Notes: generated by a model from the letters alone, not told the origin. A stretch of DNA of 50,957 bases from Bacteroidales bacterium (GCA_024762655.1 JANTHB010000014.1:1-50957); one strand, 5' to 3'. Shown: positions 9,415-20,246, numbered from the stretch's first letter. Translations and numbers: made by a program.

Positions 9415-10107
9415 ATGGGACAAAAAGTAAATCCGATATCAAATCGTCTGGGTATCATACGGGGTTGGGATTCCAACTGGTATGGAGGCAACAATTATGC
9501 GGAAAAGATTGTTGAAGACAACAAAATCAGGGGGTATCTGAATGCCCGTCTTGCCAAAGCCAGTGTATCCAAGATCATCATAGAAAGGACCCTTAAGCTC
9601 ATTACCGTTACCGTCAATACGGCCCGTCCGGGAATTATTATCGGTAAAGGGGGACAGGAAGTGGATAAGCTGAAAGAAGAGCTTAAGAAGATTACCGACA
9701 AGGAGGTTCAGATCAATATTTATGAGGTAAAACGTCCCGAACTGGATGCGACGATAGTGGCCAATAACATTGCCCGCCAGGTGGAAGGGAAGATTTCTTA
9801 CCGTCGTGCCATCAAAATGGCCATTGCTTCTACCATGCGGATGGGTGCCGAAGGTATTAAAGTGTTGATATCCGGACGTCTGGGAGGTGCCGAGATGGCC
9901 CGTACGGAGATGTATAAAGACGGTCGTATCCCCTTGCATACCCTGCGTGCCGATATCGACTATGCTTTGGCGGAAGCGCAGACCAAAGTGGGTGTAATAG
10001 GCATCAAGGTTTGGATATGTAACGGTGAGATTTTCGGGAAGAGGGATCTTTCTCCCAATATCGGAGTGAAGAAAAACAGACCGAGAAGTTTCAGAAAACG
10101 CAAATAA
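9415..10107 (+). CDS. rpsC: 30S ribosomal protein S3 (uS3)
   Basis: 230 residues. Part of the mRNA entry channel and ribosomal helicase activity. The KH domain shows [18 protein letters not shown], and the C-terminal domain has [12 protein letters not shown] and GVKVW-like [11 protein letters not shown]. No spacer separates it from rplV, so translation is probably coupled. Ends in a short basic tail, RPRSFRKRK. Confidence 0.97.
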   Translation: MGQKVNPISNRLGIIRGWDSNWYGGNNYAEKIVEDNKIRGYLNARLAKASVSKIIIERTLKLITVTVNTARPGIIIGKGGQEVDKLKEELKKITDKEVQINIYEVKRPELDATIVANNIARQVEGKISYRRAIKMAIASTMRMGAEGIKVLISGRLGGAEMARTEMYKDGRIPLHTLRADIDYALAEAQTKVGVIGIKVWICNGEIFGKRDLSPNIGVKKNRPRSFRKRK

Positions 10108-10133
10108 AAGAAATACAGTAAACAGGAACGATC

Positions 10134-10553
10134 ATGTTACAACCGAAGAAAGTAAAATACAGAAGGCGTCAGAAAGGGAGGATGAAAGGCAATGCACAGC
10201 GGGGCAACCAGTTGGCATTCGGATCCTTCGGTATAAAAACGACTGAGCAGGCCTGGATTACCGGTCGTCAACTCGAAGCCATGCGTCAGGCCGTAGTGCG
10301 GTATATGAAACGTGAAGGGCAGATATGGATCAGAATATTTCCGGACAAGCCCATTACCAAGAAACCTGCAGAGGTACGTATGGGTAAAGGGAAAGGAGCT
10401 CCCGAAGGGTTCGTTGCTCCGGTGACCCCGGGGCGGATTCTCATAGAAGTGGAAGGGGTTTCTTTTGCCGTGGCCAAAGAGGCACTGCGTTTGGGCGCCC
10501 AGAAACTGCCGGTGAAGACGCGGTTTGTTGTGAGGAGGGATTATCAGGAGTAG
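10134..10553 (+). CDS. rplP: 50S ribosomal protein L16 (uL16)
   Basis: 139 residues. Organises the A-site tRNA elbow and central protuberance. Opens [33 protein letters not shown] carries the loop next to the peptidyl transferase centre. Length is typical. The downstream rpmC begins 31 nt later. Confidence 0.97.
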   Translation: MLQPKKVKYRRRQKGRMKGNAQRGNQLAFGSFGIKTTEQAWITGRQLEAMRQAVVRYMKREGQIWIRIFPDKPITKKPAEVRMGKGKGAPEGFVAPVTPGRILIEVEGVSFAVAKEALRLGAQKLPVKTRFVVRRDYQE

Positions 10554-10584
10554 TTGTAACCATCCTGTAGAAAAAATTAGAGAT

Positions 10585-10791
10585 ATGAAAACAAAAGAAA
10601 TAAGAGAACTGACAGACAAAGAATTGCTGGAAAGGATAGATAACGAGATGAATCATCTTATGAAGCTGAAACTGAACCATGCGATTTCTCCCCTGGATAA
10701 TCCTAACCAGATCCGGGAAGCGAGGAAGAATATTGCCAGATTAAAAACCGAATTGCGTCAGAGGCAATTTGCCGGACAAACGAGTAAATAA
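10585..10791 (+). CDS. rpmC: 50S ribosomal protein L29 (uL29)
   Basis: 68 residues forming two helices at the tunnel exit beside L23. Opens [14 protein letters not shown] and has the conserved [19 protein letters not shown] helix. Small but unambiguous from position between rplP and rpsQ. Confidence 0.95.
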   Translation: MKTKEIRELTDKELLERIDNEMNHLMKLKLNHAISPLDNPNQIREARKNIARLKTELRQRQFAGQTSK

Positions 10792-10799
10792 AAAGAAAG

Positions 10800-11060
10800 A
10801 TGGAAGTTACCAGAAATTTACGAAAAGAGAGAACAGGGGTTGTGGTCAGCAACAAGATGGATAAGACCATAGTAGTGGCTGTCAAACGGAAAGTGAAACA
10901 CCCTATCTACGGAAAGTTTGTGAACAAAACCAAAAAGTTCATGGTCCATGATGAAAAAAATGACTGTAACCCCGGGGATACGGTTCGCATCATGGAAACC
11001 AGACCTTTAAGCCGGCGCAAAAGTTGGAGATTGGTTGAAATAATTGAAAGAGCGAAATAG
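10800..11060 (+). CDS. rpsQ: 30S ribosomal protein S17 (uS17)
   Basis: 86 residues, OB-fold primary 16S rRNA binder. Typical segments are [20 protein letters not shown] and [20 protein letters not shown]. Two bases separate its stop from the rplN start. Confidence 0.97.
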   Translation: MEVTRNLRKERTGVVVSNKMDKTIVVAVKRKVKHPIYGKFVNKTKKFMVHDEKNDCNPGDTVRIMETRPLSRRKSWRLVEIIERAK

Positions 11061-11062
11061 TC

Positions 11063-11428
11063 ATGATACAACAAGAGAGTCGTTTAGCAGTAGCAGACAA
11101 CAGCGGAGCCAAGGAAGTTTTGTGTATCCGGGTACTGGGAGGGACCAGAAAAAAATATGCCTCCATTGGTGATCAGATCATCGTAACGGTAAAGAGTGCT
11201 TTGCCGGGCAGTGACACTAAAAAAGGGATGGTCAGCAAGGCGGTGGTGGTACGTACCAGAAAAGAGGTAAGAAGAAAAGACGGTTCCTATATCCGTTTTG
11301 ATGACAATGCCTGCGTGTTATTGAACAATACTGATGAATTACGTGGTACACGTATCTTCGGTCCTGTAGCCAGGGAATTGCGTGATGGTTATATGAAAAT
11401 TATCTCCCTGGCACCCGAGGTGCTGTAA
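11063..11428 (+). CDS. rplN: 50S ribosomal protein L14 (uL14)
   Basis: 121 residues. Contributes to an intersubunit bridge and is the RsfS silencing-factor binding site in other bacteria. Begins [19 protein letters not shown] and contains the signature segment [10 protein letters not shown]; ends LAPEVL. Standard length. Confidence 0.98.
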   Translation: MIQQESRLAVADNSGAKEVLCIRVLGGTRKKYASIGDQIIVTVKSALPGSDTKKGMVSKAVVVRTRKEVRRKDGSYIRFDDNACVLLNNTDELRGTRIFGPVARELRDGYMKIISLAPEVL

Positions 11429-11446
11429 AGAAAAACATAGAAAGAG

Positions 11447-11770
11447 ATGGCAAAGAAAATACATATCAAAAAAGGTGACCTGGTTTATGTGAATACCGGG
11501 GAGTATAAAGGACAAAAAGGGAAAGTCCTGGAAGTTCTGCCGAAAAAACAACGGGCAATTGTTGAAGGGGTGAACCTGGTATCCCGGCATACCAAGCCGA
11601 ACAATGATTATCCGCAGGGAGGGATCATTAAGAAGGAGGCTTCGATACATATATCCAACCTGAGTCTGGTAGATCCTTCCAGCGGGGAGCCGACACGTAT
11701 CGGCCGCAGGTTGAATGATGACAATAAACTGGTTCGTTATGCGAAAAAATCAGGGGAGGAAATTAAGTAA
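11447..11770 (+). CDS. rplX: 50S ribosomal protein L24 (uL24)
   Basis: 107 residues. Assembly initiator with a KOW motif, [18 protein letters not shown], near the start. HTKPN at about 49-53 is also typical. The last base of the stop codon is the first base of the rplE ATG (TAATG), implying coupled translation. Confidence 0.96.
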   Translation: MAKKIHIKKGDLVYVNTGEYKGQKGKVLEVLPKKQRAIVEGVNLVSRHTKPNNDYPQGGIIKKEASIHISNLSLVDPSSGEPTRIGRRLNDDNKLVRYAKKSGEEIK

Positions 11771-12324
11771 TGGAATACACACCCACATTGAAGAAAAAAT
11801 ACAGGGAAGAGATTGTCCCTGCATTGATGAAAGAGTTTAATTACAGCACGGTGATGCAGGTTCCCCGGTTGGTTAAGATTACGATCAACCAGGGTATCGG
11901 GCAGGCTACCGCCGACAAGAAAATGATCGATCAGGGTTTGCAGGAAATGACGGCCATTGCCGGTCAGAAAGCTGTACAGACTGTAGCTACCAAAGACATT
12001 TCAAACTTTAAGCTGAGGAAAAAGATGCCCATCGGGGTGAAAGTGACCCTGCGGAGAGACAGGATGTACGAATTCCTGGAAAGGCTGATTACCGTTTCGT
12101 TACCCCGAATCCGTGATTTCCGCGGGGTGAGTAACAAACTGGACGGTCGTGGGAACTACACCCTTGGGATCCGGGAACAGATTGTTTTTCCGGAGATCGA
12201 TATAGATCAAATCGGCAAAATCATGGGGTTGGAAATCACCTTTGTGACCACTGCCAAAACAGATGAAGAGGGTTATGCCCTGTTACGTGAATTTGGAATA
12301 CCATTTAAAGACTTAAAAAAATAA
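11770..12324 (+). CDS. rplE: 50S ribosomal protein L5 (uL5)
   Basis: 184 residues. Binds 5S rRNA in the central protuberance. [14 protein letters not shown] and [20 protein letters not shown] are characteristic, as is [19 protein letters not shown]. Typical size; followed after 6 nt by rpsN. Confidence 0.97.
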   Translation: MEYTPTLKKKYREEIVPALMKEFNYSTVMQVPRLVKITINQGIGQATADKKMIDQGLQEMTAIAGQKAVQTVATKDISNFKLRKKMPIGVKVTLRRDRMYEFLERLITVSLPRIRDFRGVSNKLDGRGNYTLGIREQIVFPEIDIDQIGKIMGLEITFVTTAKTDEEGYALLREFGIPFKDLKK

Positions 12325-12330
12325 AGACTT

Positions 12331-12600
12331 ATGGCAAAAGAATCAATGAAAGCCAGAGAAAGAAAGCGCCAGGAACTGGTGGACCGGTATGCTGAAAAAC
12401 GCGCGAAACTCAAAGCTGAGGGAGATTATATCGGACTGAGCCGTTTACCGCGCAACTCCAATCCCATTCGTTTGCACAACCGGTGTAAGCTCACAGGCAG
12501 GCCCAAAGGCTATATGCGCCAGTTCGGGTTAAGCCGTATAACGTTCAGGGAGATGGCTTCGCAGGGGCTGATCCCCGGAATACGGAAAGCCAGTTGGTAG
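12331..12600 (+). CDS. rpsN: 30S ribosomal protein S14, zinc-free type (uS14)
   Basis: 89 residues. The core [20 protein letters not shown]-like segment ([14 protein letters not shown]) has a single Cys, so the CxxC-x-CxxC zinc ribbon of the short form is absent; the protein corresponds to the longer zinc-independent class. It ends [11 protein letters not shown]. No zinc-responsive duplicate is present in this window. Confidence 0.96.
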   Translation: MAKESMKARERKRQELVDRYAEKRAKLKAEGDYIGLSRLPRNSNPIRLHNRCKLTGRPKGYMRQFGLSRITFREMASQGLIPGIRKASW

Positions 12601-12638
12601 TATTGTACGAAAAGTAAAATGTAGAAAAGAAAACTGAA

Positions 12639-13037
12639 ATGATAACTGATCCTATTGCAGATTATTTAACAAGGCTTCGTAATGCGGCAAAAGCCGGGCA
12701 CAAAGTGGTGGAAATTCCCGCTTCGAACACGAAGAAGAGTATTACCCGCATTCTGTATGACAAAGGCTATATTCTGAATTATAAGTTCGAGGAAGATGAT
12801 AAACAGGGGATCATAAGGATTGCTCTGAAGTATCATCCGAAGACGAAGGTCCCTGCTTTCAAAAAACTGGAACGTATCAGTCGTCCGGGTTTACGTAAGT
12901 ATGCCGATGCCAGGAGTCTTCCCAGGGTCCTGAACGGGCTGGGGATAGCCATCATATCCACCTCGAATGGATTGATGACCGATAAGGAAGCCCGGAAACT
13001 GAATGTTGGCGGGGAAATATTGTGTTACGTTTATTAA
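12639..13037 (+). CDS. rpsH: 30S ribosomal protein S8 (uS8)
   Basis: 132 residues. Primary binder of the 16S central domain and, in E. coli, translational repressor of the spc operon. [13 protein letters not shown] at the start and [19 protein letters not shown] near the end are diagnostic. 38 nt separate it from rpsN, one of the longer gaps in this run, but no hairpin resembling the S8 target was recognised. Confidence 0.97.
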   Translation: MITDPIADYLTRLRNAAKAGHKVVEIPASNTKKSITRILYDKGYILNYKFEEDDKQGIIRIALKYHPKTKVPAFKKLERISRPGLRKYADARSLPRVLNGLGIAIISTSNGLMTDKEARKLNVGGEILCYVY

Positions 13038-13049
13038 AAGAAAAGAATC

Positions 13050-13601
13050 ATGTCACGAATTGGAAAATTACCAATACAGATACCTGAGGGGGTTAGTGTG
13101 GAGTACCGTGATAATGTGGTTACGGTGAAAGGGCCTTTGGGTGAGATGACGCAGAGGATTGATCCTGATATCTCGGTAGAGATCAAGGATGGAGAGATCA
13201 GAGTCATGCGCCCGACAGATCAGAAAAGGCATAAAGCCATGCACGGACTCTATCGTTCGTTGATCAACAATATGGTGACAGGGGTCTCGCAGGGTTATGA
13301 GATCAAGCTTGAGCTAGTAGGAGTAGGATACCGTGCCGAGGCCAACGGACAGTTGCTGGATCTCTATCTCGGATATTCTCACAACTTTGTCATTGAGCTA
13401 CCTGATGAGATCAAGGTGGAAGCCAAAACAGAGCGGCGTAGCAATCCTATCGTAACCCTGAAGAGTTATGATAAACAATTGCTGGGTCACGTGGCTGCCA
13501 AAATTCGTTCTCTCAGGAAACCAGAGCCTTACAAAGGAAAAGGGATCCGGTATGTGGGTGAACAGATCAGAAGAAAAGCAGGAAAGGCTGCAAGTGTTTA
13601 A
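13050..13601 (+). CDS. rplF: 50S ribosomal protein L6 (uL6)
   Basis: 183 residues, two similar domains near the sarcin-ricin loop and the GTPase factor site. Starts MSRIGKLPIQIPEGV; the C-terminal signature is PEPYKGKGIRYVGE followed by RRKAGKA. Aminoglycoside-related L6 changes in other species map to this C-terminal domain; nothing unusual here. Confidence 0.97.
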   Translation: MSRIGKLPIQIPEGVSVEYRDNVVTVKGPLGEMTQRIDPDISVEIKDGEIRVMRPTDQKRHKAMHGLYRSLINNMVTGVSQGYEIKLELVGVGYRAEANGQLLDLYLGYSHNFVIELPDEIKVEAKTERRSNPIVTLKSYDKQLLGHVAAKIRSLRKPEPYKGKGIRYVGEQIRRKAGKAASV

Positions 13602-13620
13602 TAATTATTAATTGAGAACC

Positions 13621-13980
13621 ATGGGATTAACGAAACTGGAACATAGAAAAAAAATAAAAATGAGGGTTCGCAAGCATGTCTTCGGGACCCCGGAAAAACC
13701 GAGACTGTCGGTATTCAGAAGCAACCGTCAGATCTATGTACAGGCTATTGACGACCTGCACGGCGTAACACTTGCCAGTGCTTCCTCAAAAGAGAAAGAA
13801 GTGACGGAGAAACTGAAAGGCGACAAGAAAGAACAGGCTGCTCTCGTGGGTAATCTGATTGCCCGGAAGTTAAAAGAAAAAGGGATAGAAACGGGGGTCT
13901 TCGATCGTAACGGATATTTGTTTCACGGACGGGTGAAAGAATTGGCTGATGCCGCCCGCAAAGGAGGTTTAAAATTTTAA
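13621..13980 (+). CDS. rplR: 50S ribosomal protein L18 (uL18)
   Basis: 119 residues from the ATG at 13621. An in-frame TTG at 13612 would add three residues, but [18 protein letters not shown] is the usual opening, so ATG is preferred. Binds 5S rRNA together with L5. [18 protein letters not shown] and [20 protein letters not shown] are characteristic. Confidence 0.96.
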   Translation: MGLTKLEHRKKIKMRVRKHVFGTPEKPRLSVFRSNRQIYVQAIDDLHGVTLASASSKEKEVTEKLKGDKKEQAALVGNLIARKLKEKGIETGVFDRNGYLFHGRVKELADAARKGGLKF

Positions 13981-13992
13981 GACAATAAAATT

Positions 13993-14508
13993 ATGTCAAA
14001 CGGGATAAGAAAAGTTAAAACAAGCGATCTGGATCTGAAAGACAGACTGGTCAGCATCCAACGGGTTACCAAGGTGACCAAGGGAGGTCGTACATTTAGT
14101 TTTTCGGCCATCGTAGTGGTCGGAAATGAAGAGGGTATTGCCGGGTACGGTCTGGGGAAAGCCAATGAGGTGACAACAGCCATCGCCAAAGGAGTGGAGG
14201 ATGCCAAGAAGAACCTTGTTAAGGTGCCGGTCCTTCACGGGACGATTCCTCATGAGCAGTATGCCAAGTACGGGGGCGCCCAGGTGTTTCTCAAACCTGC
14301 GTCGGAAGGTACGGGTGTGAAAGCCGGAGGTGCTATGCGTGCCGTGCTCGAGAGTGTGGGCGTGAAAAATGTGCTGGCCAAATCGAAAGGTTCCTCCAAC
14401 CCGCACAACCTGGTGAAAGCTACTTTCAGGGCCCTGCTGGAATTGAGGGATGCCTATATGGTAGCCGAACAAAGGAATGTGGATTTAGATAAAGTATTCA
14501 ACGGTTAG
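13993..14508 (+). CDS. rpsE: 30S ribosomal protein S5 (uS5)
   Basis: 171 residues. Works with S3 and S4 at the mRNA entry site and affects decoding accuracy. The N-terminal double-stranded-RNA-binding-like domain contains [17 protein letters not shown], and [19 protein letters not shown] begins the second domain. The spectinomycin loop is [13 protein letters not shown] and looks unmodified. Confidence 0.97.
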   Translation: MSNGIRKVKTSDLDLKDRLVSIQRVTKVTKGGRTFSFSAIVVVGNEEGIAGYGLGKANEVTTAIAKGVEDAKKNLVKVPVLHGTIPHEQYAKYGGAQVFLKPASEGTGVKAGGAMRAVLESVGVKNVLAKSKGSSNPHNLVKATFRALLELRDAYMVAEQRNVDLDKVFNG

Positions 14509-14519
14509 AATCATTAGCA

Positions 14520-14702
14520 ATGGCAAAAGTTAGAATCACACAGGTAAAGAGTAAGATAGGAAGCCCGGAGAGACAGAAACGTACCCTTCAGGCACTGGGT
14601 CTGCGGAAAATGAATGCCTCGGTTGAGGTAGAGTCCACACCCCAGATACTCGGGATGATCAGAAGAGTTCATCACCTGGTTAAAGTTGAAGAAGTTAAAT
14701 AA
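14520..14702 (+). CDS. rpmD: 50S ribosomal protein L30 (uL30)
   Basis: 60 residues. Typical small L30, with KSKIGSPERQKRTLQALGL and the closing MIRRVHHLVKVEE. Found between rpsE and rplO as in the standard spc order. Binds helices of domain II/V in the large subunit. Confidence 0.96.
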   Translation: MAKVRITQVKSKIGSPERQKRTLQALGLRKMNASVEVESTPQILGMIRRVHHLVKVEEVK

Positions 14703-14724
14703 TTAATCTTTAAGGATAGAAAAG

Positions 14725-15171
14725 ATGGATTTAAGTAATTTGAAACCGGCAAAAGGATCTGTTAAGAAGGAGAGGCGTATTGCCCGTGGTGAAGGTTCCG
14801 GAAAGGGAGGCACCTCCACCCGCGGACACAAAGGACAGAAATCCAGATCGGGTTATTCGAAAAAGATAGGTTTTGAAGGAGGACAGATGCCTTTGCAGAG
14901 AAGGGTGCCCAAATTCGGTTTTAAGAACCGTAACCGTGTTGAATATAAAGCCATCAACCTGTCTTCTTTGCAAGCACTTGCTGAAAAAAGAGACCTTGAC
15001 AGGATAGACGTGGAAACGCTTATTGAATCGGGGCTGGTGTCGAAAAATGCAAAAGTTAAAATACTTGGCAACGGAACCTTGACCCGGAAGCTGGATGTGA
15101 CGGCTCATGCTTTTTCTGCAGCTGCACAGAAAGCCATTGAAGAAGCTAAGGGAACGGTTACTAAATTATAA
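14725..15171 (+). CDS. rplO: 50S ribosomal protein L15 (uL15)
   Basis: 148 residues. Late-assembly 50S protein with a long basic N-terminal arm, GEGSGKGGTSTRGHKGQKSR, and the segment GFEGGQMPLQRRVPKFGF. The C-terminal half is a small globular domain. Directly precedes secY with a 19-nt gap. Confidence 0.97.
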   Translation: MDLSNLKPAKGSVKKERRIARGEGSGKGGTSTRGHKGQKSRSGYSKKIGFEGGQMPLQRRVPKFGFKNRNRVEYKAINLSSLQALAEKRDLDRIDVETLIESGLVSKNAKVKILGNGTLTRKLDVTAHAFSAAAQKAIEEAKGTVTKL

Positions 15172-15190
15172 GTAAAGCAGAGACAGTCCA

Positions 15191-16525
15191 ATGAAAGCAT
15201 TGATTGAGACCATAAAGAATATTTTCAAGATTGAAGATCTACGGAACAGAATCCTGTTCACGCTGGTTATTCTGGCCATCTACCGTCTGGGGAAATACAT
15301 CACCCTGCCGGGAGTAGATCCTTCCCAATTGGCTAATCTGAAGCATCAGACCTCCACCGGGATCATGAGCCTGCTGGACATGTTTTCCGGGGGTGCTTTT
15401 TCGCAGGCCTCAATTTTTGCCCTGGGGATCATGCCATATATCTCTGCTTCCATTGTGGTTCAGCTGTTGGGGATTGCCATTCCCTATTTTCAGCGTTTGC
15501 AGAAAGAAGGGGAGAGCGGAAGAAGAAAAATCAACCAGATCACCCGTTATCTTACCGTAGGTATCTTGCTATTGCAGGCGCCCAGTTATCTGGCCAACCT
15601 GCATGCACGATTGCCTGAAACAGCCTTTGTGGTCAAAGGGACCTTTTTTACCTTGTTTTCCGTGATCATCCTGACCACGGGAACCATGTTCGTCATGTGG
15701 ATGGGGGAAAGGATCACCGACAAAGGCATCGGGAACGGGATCTCTCTGATCATTATGATCGGAATTATTGCGAGGCTGCCTTTTGCGCTGGTGGCGGAAT
15801 ATGGTGCGCGTCTTAACGGTGCCGGCGGCCTGATTGCCTTCATTGTTGAGCTGGTTATATTATTTCTTGTTATACTGGCGACGATCCTGTTGGTGCAGGG
15901 GACCCGGAGGGTCCCCGTGCAGTATGCCAAGCGGATCGTCGGAAACCGGCAATATGGGGGTGTGCGGCAGTATATCCCGTTGAAAGTTAATGCTGCCGGT
16001 GTGATGCCTATCATCTTTGCCCAGGCTATTATGATGCTGCCCCTGGTGTTTGTCGGTGCTATGGCAGGAAAAGGAGGGTGGTTTGCCACTGCGTTTTCCA
16101 ACATATACGGTTTCTGGTACAACGTGGTAGTAGCCTTTCTGATCATTGTATTTACTTACTTTTATACGGCTATTACCATTAACCCTACACAGATGGCGGA
16201 AGATCTGAAGAAAAACGGGGGATTTATCCCCGGGGTGAAGCCCGGCCGTAAAACGGCGGAGTTTCTGGACACGATCATGTCACGGATCACGCTGCCGGGG
16301 TCTATTTTCCTTGCAATCATTGCCATCCTTCCTGCTTTTGCAGTAAATGTGGGGGTGTCAAACCAGTTTGCCAGGTTTTACGGAGGAACGTCCCTGCTGA
16401 TCCTGGTAGGGGTGATTCTGGATACGTTGCAACAGATAGAAAGTCATTTGTTGATGAGGCATTACGACGGTTTGATGAAGACCGGTAGGATAAAGGGACG
16501 TGCCGGTGCCGCCGCTGCTATTTAA
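15191..16525 (+). CDS. secY: Protein translocase subunit SecY
   Basis: 444 residues, about ten hydrophobic segments. Central pore of the Sec translocon, partner of SecE, SecG and SecA. The signature LGIMPYISASIVVQLL is at about 78-93 and the cytoplasmic loops include ARMGERIT-like WMGERITDKGIGNGIS and PGVKPGRKTAEF. Its place at the end of the spc cluster, ahead of map, is conserved in bacteria. Length and order of segments look complete. Confidence 0.98.
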   Translation: MKALIETIKNIFKIEDLRNRILFTLVILAIYRLGKYITLPGVDPSQLANLKHQTSTGIMSLLDMFSGGAFSQASIFALGIMPYISASIVVQLLGIAIPYFQRLQKEGESGRRKINQITRYLTVGILLLQAPSYLANLHARLPETAFVVKGTFFTLFSVIILTTGTMFVMWMGERITDKGIGNGISLIIMIGIIARLPFALVAEYGARLNGAGGLIAFIVELVILFLVILATILLVQGTRRVPVQYAKRIVGNRQYGGVRQYIPLKVNAAGVMPIIFAQAIMMLPLVFVGAMAGKGGWFATAFSNIYGFWYNVVVAFLIIVFTYFYTAITINPTQMAEDLKKNGGFIPGVKPGRKTAEFLDTIMSRITLPGSIFLAIIAILPAFAVNVGVSNQFARFYGGTSLLILVGVILDTLQQIESHLLMRHYDGLMKTGRIKGRAGAAAAI

Positions 16526-16543
16526 GATATTATACGTTCTTTG

Positions 16544-17323
16544 ATGATTGTGTTGAAGACCAATGAGGAGATAGAGATTCTCCGGGAGAACAACCTGCTG
16601 GTGTCGCAGACACTGGCTGAGGTGGGCCGGCATATCCGGCCGGGTGTGACTACCCGGAAGCTGGATCAGGTAGCGGAAACGTTTATTCGCGACCATGATG
16701 CCATCCCGGGGTTCAAGGGTTATCAGGGTTTTCCTGCTACCCTGTGTGCTTCGGTAAATGATCAGGTTGTCCACGGGATCCCTTCCGGTTATGAACTGAA
16801 AGAGGGAGATATTATTTCGATAGACTGTGGCGTGGTGAAAAACGGTTTTTACGGAGACTCGGCATTCACCTTTGCGGTTGGAGAGATCAGCCCTGAGAAA
16901 GATCAGTTGTTGCGCGTAACGCGCGGGAGTCTGGAGAAAGGGGTAGCGCAGGCTGTAGCCGGCAACAGAGTGGGAGATATCGGTTATGCCGTTCAGAACT
17001 ATGCGGAGAGCTTCGGTTTTTCAGTGGTTCGTGAGCTGGTGGGACATGGTTTGGGCAAGCATCTGCACGAAGCCCCTGAAGTACCTAACTACGGGAAAAG
17101 AGGCAGAGGACCCAAACTGAAAGAAGGGATGGTAATATGCATAGAGCCTATGATCAATATGGGCGTGAAAGAGGTCTATCAGGACCGGGATGGCTGGACC
17201 ATCCATACGGCAGACGGCCAGCCATCGGCACATTTTGAATATGCAGTGGCTGTGAGAAAAAACAGGGCAGATGTGTTGACGACATTTGAATATGTAGATA
17301 AGGTGTTGAACCAAAAAAAATAA
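16544..17323 (+). CDS. map: Methionine aminopeptidase, type I
   Basis: 259 residues from the ATG at 16544 (a TTG sits one codon upstream). Removes initiator Met from nascent chains in the cytoplasm. The five metal ligands are in place: Asp in SIDCGV, Asp in FYGDSAFT, His in [11 protein letters not shown], Glu in ICIEPM and Glu in HFEYAV. Lacks the zinc-finger extension of longer forms. Lies between secY and infA. Confidence 0.97.
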   Translation: MIVLKTNEEIEILRENNLLVSQTLAEVGRHIRPGVTTRKLDQVAETFIRDHDAIPGFKGYQGFPATLCASVNDQVVHGIPSGYELKEGDIISIDCGVVKNGFYGDSAFTFAVGEISPEKDQLLRVTRGSLEKGVAQAVAGNRVGDIGYAVQNYAESFGFSVVRELVGHGLGKHLHEAPEVPNYGKRGRGPKLKEGMVICIEPMINMGVKEVYQDRDGWTIHTADGQPSAHFEYAVAVRKNRADVLTTFEYVDKVLNQKK

Positions 17324-17327
17324 AAAT

Positions 17328-17546
17328 ATGGCTAAACAACCGCCCATTGAACAGGATGGAACCATAATCGAAGCATTGTCCAATGCTATGTTCCGCGTGG
17401 AACTGGAGAATGGACATGTTATTACGGCACACATCTCCGGGAAGATGAGGATGCATTATATCAAGATCCTCCCCGGAGACAGGGTCAAGGTGGAGATGTC
17501 TCCCTACGATCTGACCAAAGGCAGGATAACGTTCAGGTACAAGTGA
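17328..17546 (+). CDS. infA: Translation initiation factor IF-1
   Basis: 72 residues, single OB fold that covers the 30S A site during initiation. Signature segments [17 protein letters not shown] and GRITFRYK are intact. Starts 4 nt after map, indicating cotranscription. The 100 bases between it and rpmJ contain no gene. Confidence 0.98.
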   Translation: MAKQPPIEQDGTIIEALSNAMFRVELENGHVITAHISGKMRMHYIKILPGDRVKVEMSPYDLTKGRITFRYK

Positions 17547-17646
17547 CCCGCCTTGGTAAACTTCCTTTGCTGAAGCGACGGAGGACGAAAGACACTGAAA
17601 AAGAATAACAAGAGACAAGAAAAATAAAGTATTAAATAATAAAACG

Positions 17647-17763
17647 ATGAAAGTAAGAGCATCCGTAAAAAAAAGAAGTGCTGACTGTAAGATAGTCAGA
17701 AGAAAGGGACGACTGTATGTGATCAATAAAAAGAACCCGAGGTACAAACAGCGTCAGGGATAA
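17647..17763 (+). CDS. rpmJ: 50S ribosomal protein L36, zinc-ligand-free (bL36)
   Basis: 38 residues: opens [19 protein letters not shown] and ends NPRYKQRQG. In zinc-containing L36 the four ligands are three Cys and one His; here only Cys14 remains and the others are Ser, Lys/Asn and Tyr. The gene occupies the standard position between infA and rpsM. From memory this ligand-free version is usual in Bacteroidota. Confidence 0.97.
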   Translation: MKVRASVKKRSADCKIVRRKGRLYVINKKNPRYKQRQG

Positions 17764-17790
17764 AAGTAAAACGATTAAAAGAACAGATAA

Positions 17791-18168
17791 ATGGCAAGAC
17801 TTGTAGGTGTTGATTTACCTAAAAACAAAAGAGGAGAAATAGGCCTGACCTATATTTACGGGGTTGGCCGGAGTACGGCACAGAAAATCCTCGACCAGGC
17901 TGGCATTGACCGTAATATCAAGGTCAAAGACTGGACGGATGAGCAGATCACGGCCCTGCGGAAAATACTGAATGAACAGTATAAACTGGAGGGGGAGTTG
18001 CGGTCTGAAGTGCAGATGAACATTAAACGGTTGATGGATATCGGTTGTTACCGGGGCATCCGTCACCGGGTGGGCATGCCTGTCAGGGGACAGCGTACCC
18101 GTACCAATGCACGTACAAGAAAAGGCCGGAAGAAAACGATCGCAAACAAGAAAAAAGCAACCAAATAA
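17791..18168 (+). CDS. rpsM: 30S ribosomal protein S13 (uS13)
   Basis: 125 residues. Head protein forming bridges to the 50S subunit. [19 protein letters not shown] is the helix-hairpin element, and [20 protein letters not shown] with ARTRKGRKK is the conserved C-terminal signature. First gene of the alpha cluster. Confidence 0.97.
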   Translation: MARLVGVDLPKNKRGEIGLTYIYGVGRSTAQKILDQAGIDRNIKVKDWTDEQITALRKILNEQYKLEGELRSEVQMNIKRLMDIGCYRGIRHRVGMPVRGQRTRTNARTRKGRKKTIANKKKATK

Positions 18169-18181
18169 GAGATAAAGAATT

Positions 18182-18571
18182 ATGGCAAAGAAAACCAAAT
18201 CGTCAAAAAAACGGGTTGTTAAGGTAGAGCCTGTCGGTCAGGCTCATATTCAGGCTACGTTTAACAATATTATCATCACGCTGACCAACAATGCAGGACA
18301 GGTGATCAGTTGGTCCTCAGCCGGCAAGATGGGCTTCCGGGGATCCAAGAAGAACACGCCTTATGCTGCTCAGGTGGCTGCCGAGGACTGTGCCAGGACT
18401 GCCTATGATATGGGCCTCCGGAAAGTAAAGGTATTTGTAAAAGGTCCCGGTGCCGGCAGGGAGTCTGCTATAAGGACCATTCACAGCAATGGCATTGAGG
18501 TGACAGAGATCGTTGATGTGACACCGCTGCCACATAACGGATGCCGTCCGCCGAAAAGAAGAAGAGTATAA
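18182..18571 (+). CDS. rpsK: 30S ribosomal protein S11 (uS11)
   Basis: 129 residues. Platform protein near the E site and the Shine-Dalgarno helix. Signature pieces: [40 protein letters not shown] and [15 protein letters not shown]. In this phylum the ribosome is reported to sequester the anti-Shine-Dalgarno, in which neighbours of S11 take part; that is background knowledge, not visible here. Confidence 0.97.
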   Translation: MAKKTKSSKKRVVKVEPVGQAHIQATFNNIIITLTNNAGQVISWSSAGKMGFRGSKKNTPYAAQVAAEDCARTAYDMGLRKVKVFVKGPGAGRESAIRTIHSNGIEVTEIVDVTPLPHNGCRPPKRRRV

Positions 18572-18599
18572 TTTATTAATACGCATAAACAGAGAAAAA

Positions 18600-19208
18600 A
18601 TGGCAAGATATATTGGACCCAAAACAAAAATAGCCAGAAAATTGGGTGACCCGGTGTTTGGTCCGGACAAGGTTTTTGAGAAAAAGAACTATCCTCCGGG
18701 AATGCACGGGCAGAACAAGCGGAGGAGAAAAACTTCGGAATACGGTGTTCAGCTTAAAGAAAAGCAGAAGGCAAAATACACCTATGGGGTGCTGGAACGT
18801 CAGTTTCGTAATATGTTCAAAAAGGCTTCTGCCGCCAAAGGGGTTACCGGCGAGGTGCTTTTACAGTTGCTGGAATCACGGCTGGACAATGTGGTCTTCC
18901 GTCTGGGGATTGCCCCCACGAGGGCAGCAGCCCGCCAGTTGGTGAGCCATCGTCATATCACGGTAAACGGCCGGGTGGTAAATGTGCCGTCCTTTCAGTT
19001 GAAGCCGGGAGATATTATTGGCGTCAGGGAACGCTCCAAGTCTTTGGAAGCCATTACCGATTCGTTGACTTCAGTGCGGTACGCACAATATTCCTGGCTG
19101 GAATGGGATGATGCCCAGATGACCGGGAAATTTATGAATGTGCCCCAGCGCGAAGAAATACCTGAGAATATCAAAGAGAATTTAATTGTAGAACTTTACT
19201 CGAAATAA
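18600..19208 (+). CDS. rpsD: 30S ribosomal protein S4 (uS4)
   Basis: 202 residues. Initiates 30S body assembly. The N-terminal region [16 protein letters not shown] lacks the Cys ligands of the zinc type. The S4 RNA-binding domain reads [20 protein letters not shown] followed by [15 protein letters not shown]. Stands in the usual alpha order before rpoA. Confidence 0.97.
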   Translation: MARYIGPKTKIARKLGDPVFGPDKVFEKKNYPPGMHGQNKRRRKTSEYGVQLKEKQKAKYTYGVLERQFRNMFKKASAAKGVTGEVLLQLLESRLDNVVFRLGIAPTRAAARQLVSHRHITVNGRVVNVPSFQLKPGDIIGVRERSKSLEAITDSLTSVRYAQYSWLEWDDAQMTGKFMNVPQREEIPENIKENLIVELYSK

Positions 19209-19225
19209 TCCAAATTTATAAATAC

Positions 19226-20218
19226 ATGGCCATTTTAGCTTTTCAAAAACCGGATAAAGTAATCATGCTTGAGGCAACGGATTACTATGGTAAATTCGAA
19301 TTCAGGCCTCTTGAACCCGGTTACGGTATCACCATCGGAAACGCCTTGCGGCGGATCCTCCTCTCTTCACTGGAAGGGTATGCTATCGTTACGGTAAAAT
19401 TCGAGGGGGTGGAACATGAATTTTCCTCTATTCCCGGGGTGATGGAAGATGTAACGGATATTGTCCTTAATCTGAAACAGATCCGTTTCAAGAAAAGGAT
19501 TGAAGATGCAGAAGGGGAAAAACTGATCGTCACGATTACCGGTCAGGAAGAATTTAAGGCTGGGGATATAGCCAAGTACCTGAATAACTTTGAGGTGCTT
19601 AACCCGAACCACGTTGTTTGCCACATGGACCCGGGCGTGAAACTGATGATGGAGATCACCATCAATAAAGGCCGGGGATATGTGCCTATGGAAGAAAACC
19701 AGCCTGAGGATGCCCCTTTCGGTCTGATCGCTCTCGACGCCATCTATACGCCAATCAAAAATGTCAGATATTCGGTGGAAAACTACCGGGTAGAACAGAA
19801 AACCGACTATGAGAAGCTGATTATTGAAATTAATACCGATGGTTCTATCCATCCGAAGGAAGCCCTCAAAGAGGCTGCCAAAATTTTAATATATCATTTT
19901 ATGTTGTTTTCTGATGAGAAGATTACGCTCGACCAGACGGAGGAGATGGAAAACGAGGAGTTTGATGAAGAAGTGCTGCATATGCGTCAGCTTCTGAAAA
20001 CCAAGCTCGTTGACCTGGATCTGTCGGTACGGGCCTTGAATTGTCTGAAAGCCGCCGAAGTGGAAACATTGGGTGATCTGGTAAAGTATAATAAAACCGA
20101 TCTGCTGAAATTCCGCAATTTCGGAAAGAAATCCCTGACGGAATTGAGTGAGTTGCTTACCTCCATGGGGCTGAATTTCGGGATGGACACCAGCAGATAC
20201 AAGCTGGACAAAGATTAG
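19226..20218 (+). CDS. rpoA: RNA polymerase alpha subunit
   Basis: 330 residues. The N-terminal assembly domain (about 1-230) contains [14 protein letters not shown] and [16 protein letters not shown]; the C-terminal domain (about 250-325) has [20 protein letters not shown] and FGKKSLTEL, the helix-hairpin-helix region that binds UP elements and activators. Located between rpsD and rplQ as in most bacteria. Confidence 0.98.
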   Translation: MAILAFQKPDKVIMLEATDYYGKFEFRPLEPGYGITIGNALRRILLSSLEGYAIVTVKFEGVEHEFSSIPGVMEDVTDIVLNLKQIRFKKRIEDAEGEKLIVTITGQEEFKAGDIAKYLNNFEVLNPNHVVCHMDPGVKLMMEITINKGRGYVPMEENQPEDAPFGLIALDAIYTPIKNVRYSVENYRVEQKTDYEKLIIEINTDGSIHPKEALKEAAKILIYHFMLFSDEKITLDQTEEMENEEFDEEVLHMRQLLKTKLVDLDLSVRALNCLKAAEVETLGDLVKYNKTDLLKFRNFGKKSLTELSELLTSMGLNFGMDTSRYKLDKD

Positions 20219-20246
20219 TTATTAACAGGTATAAGGAATTAAGAAG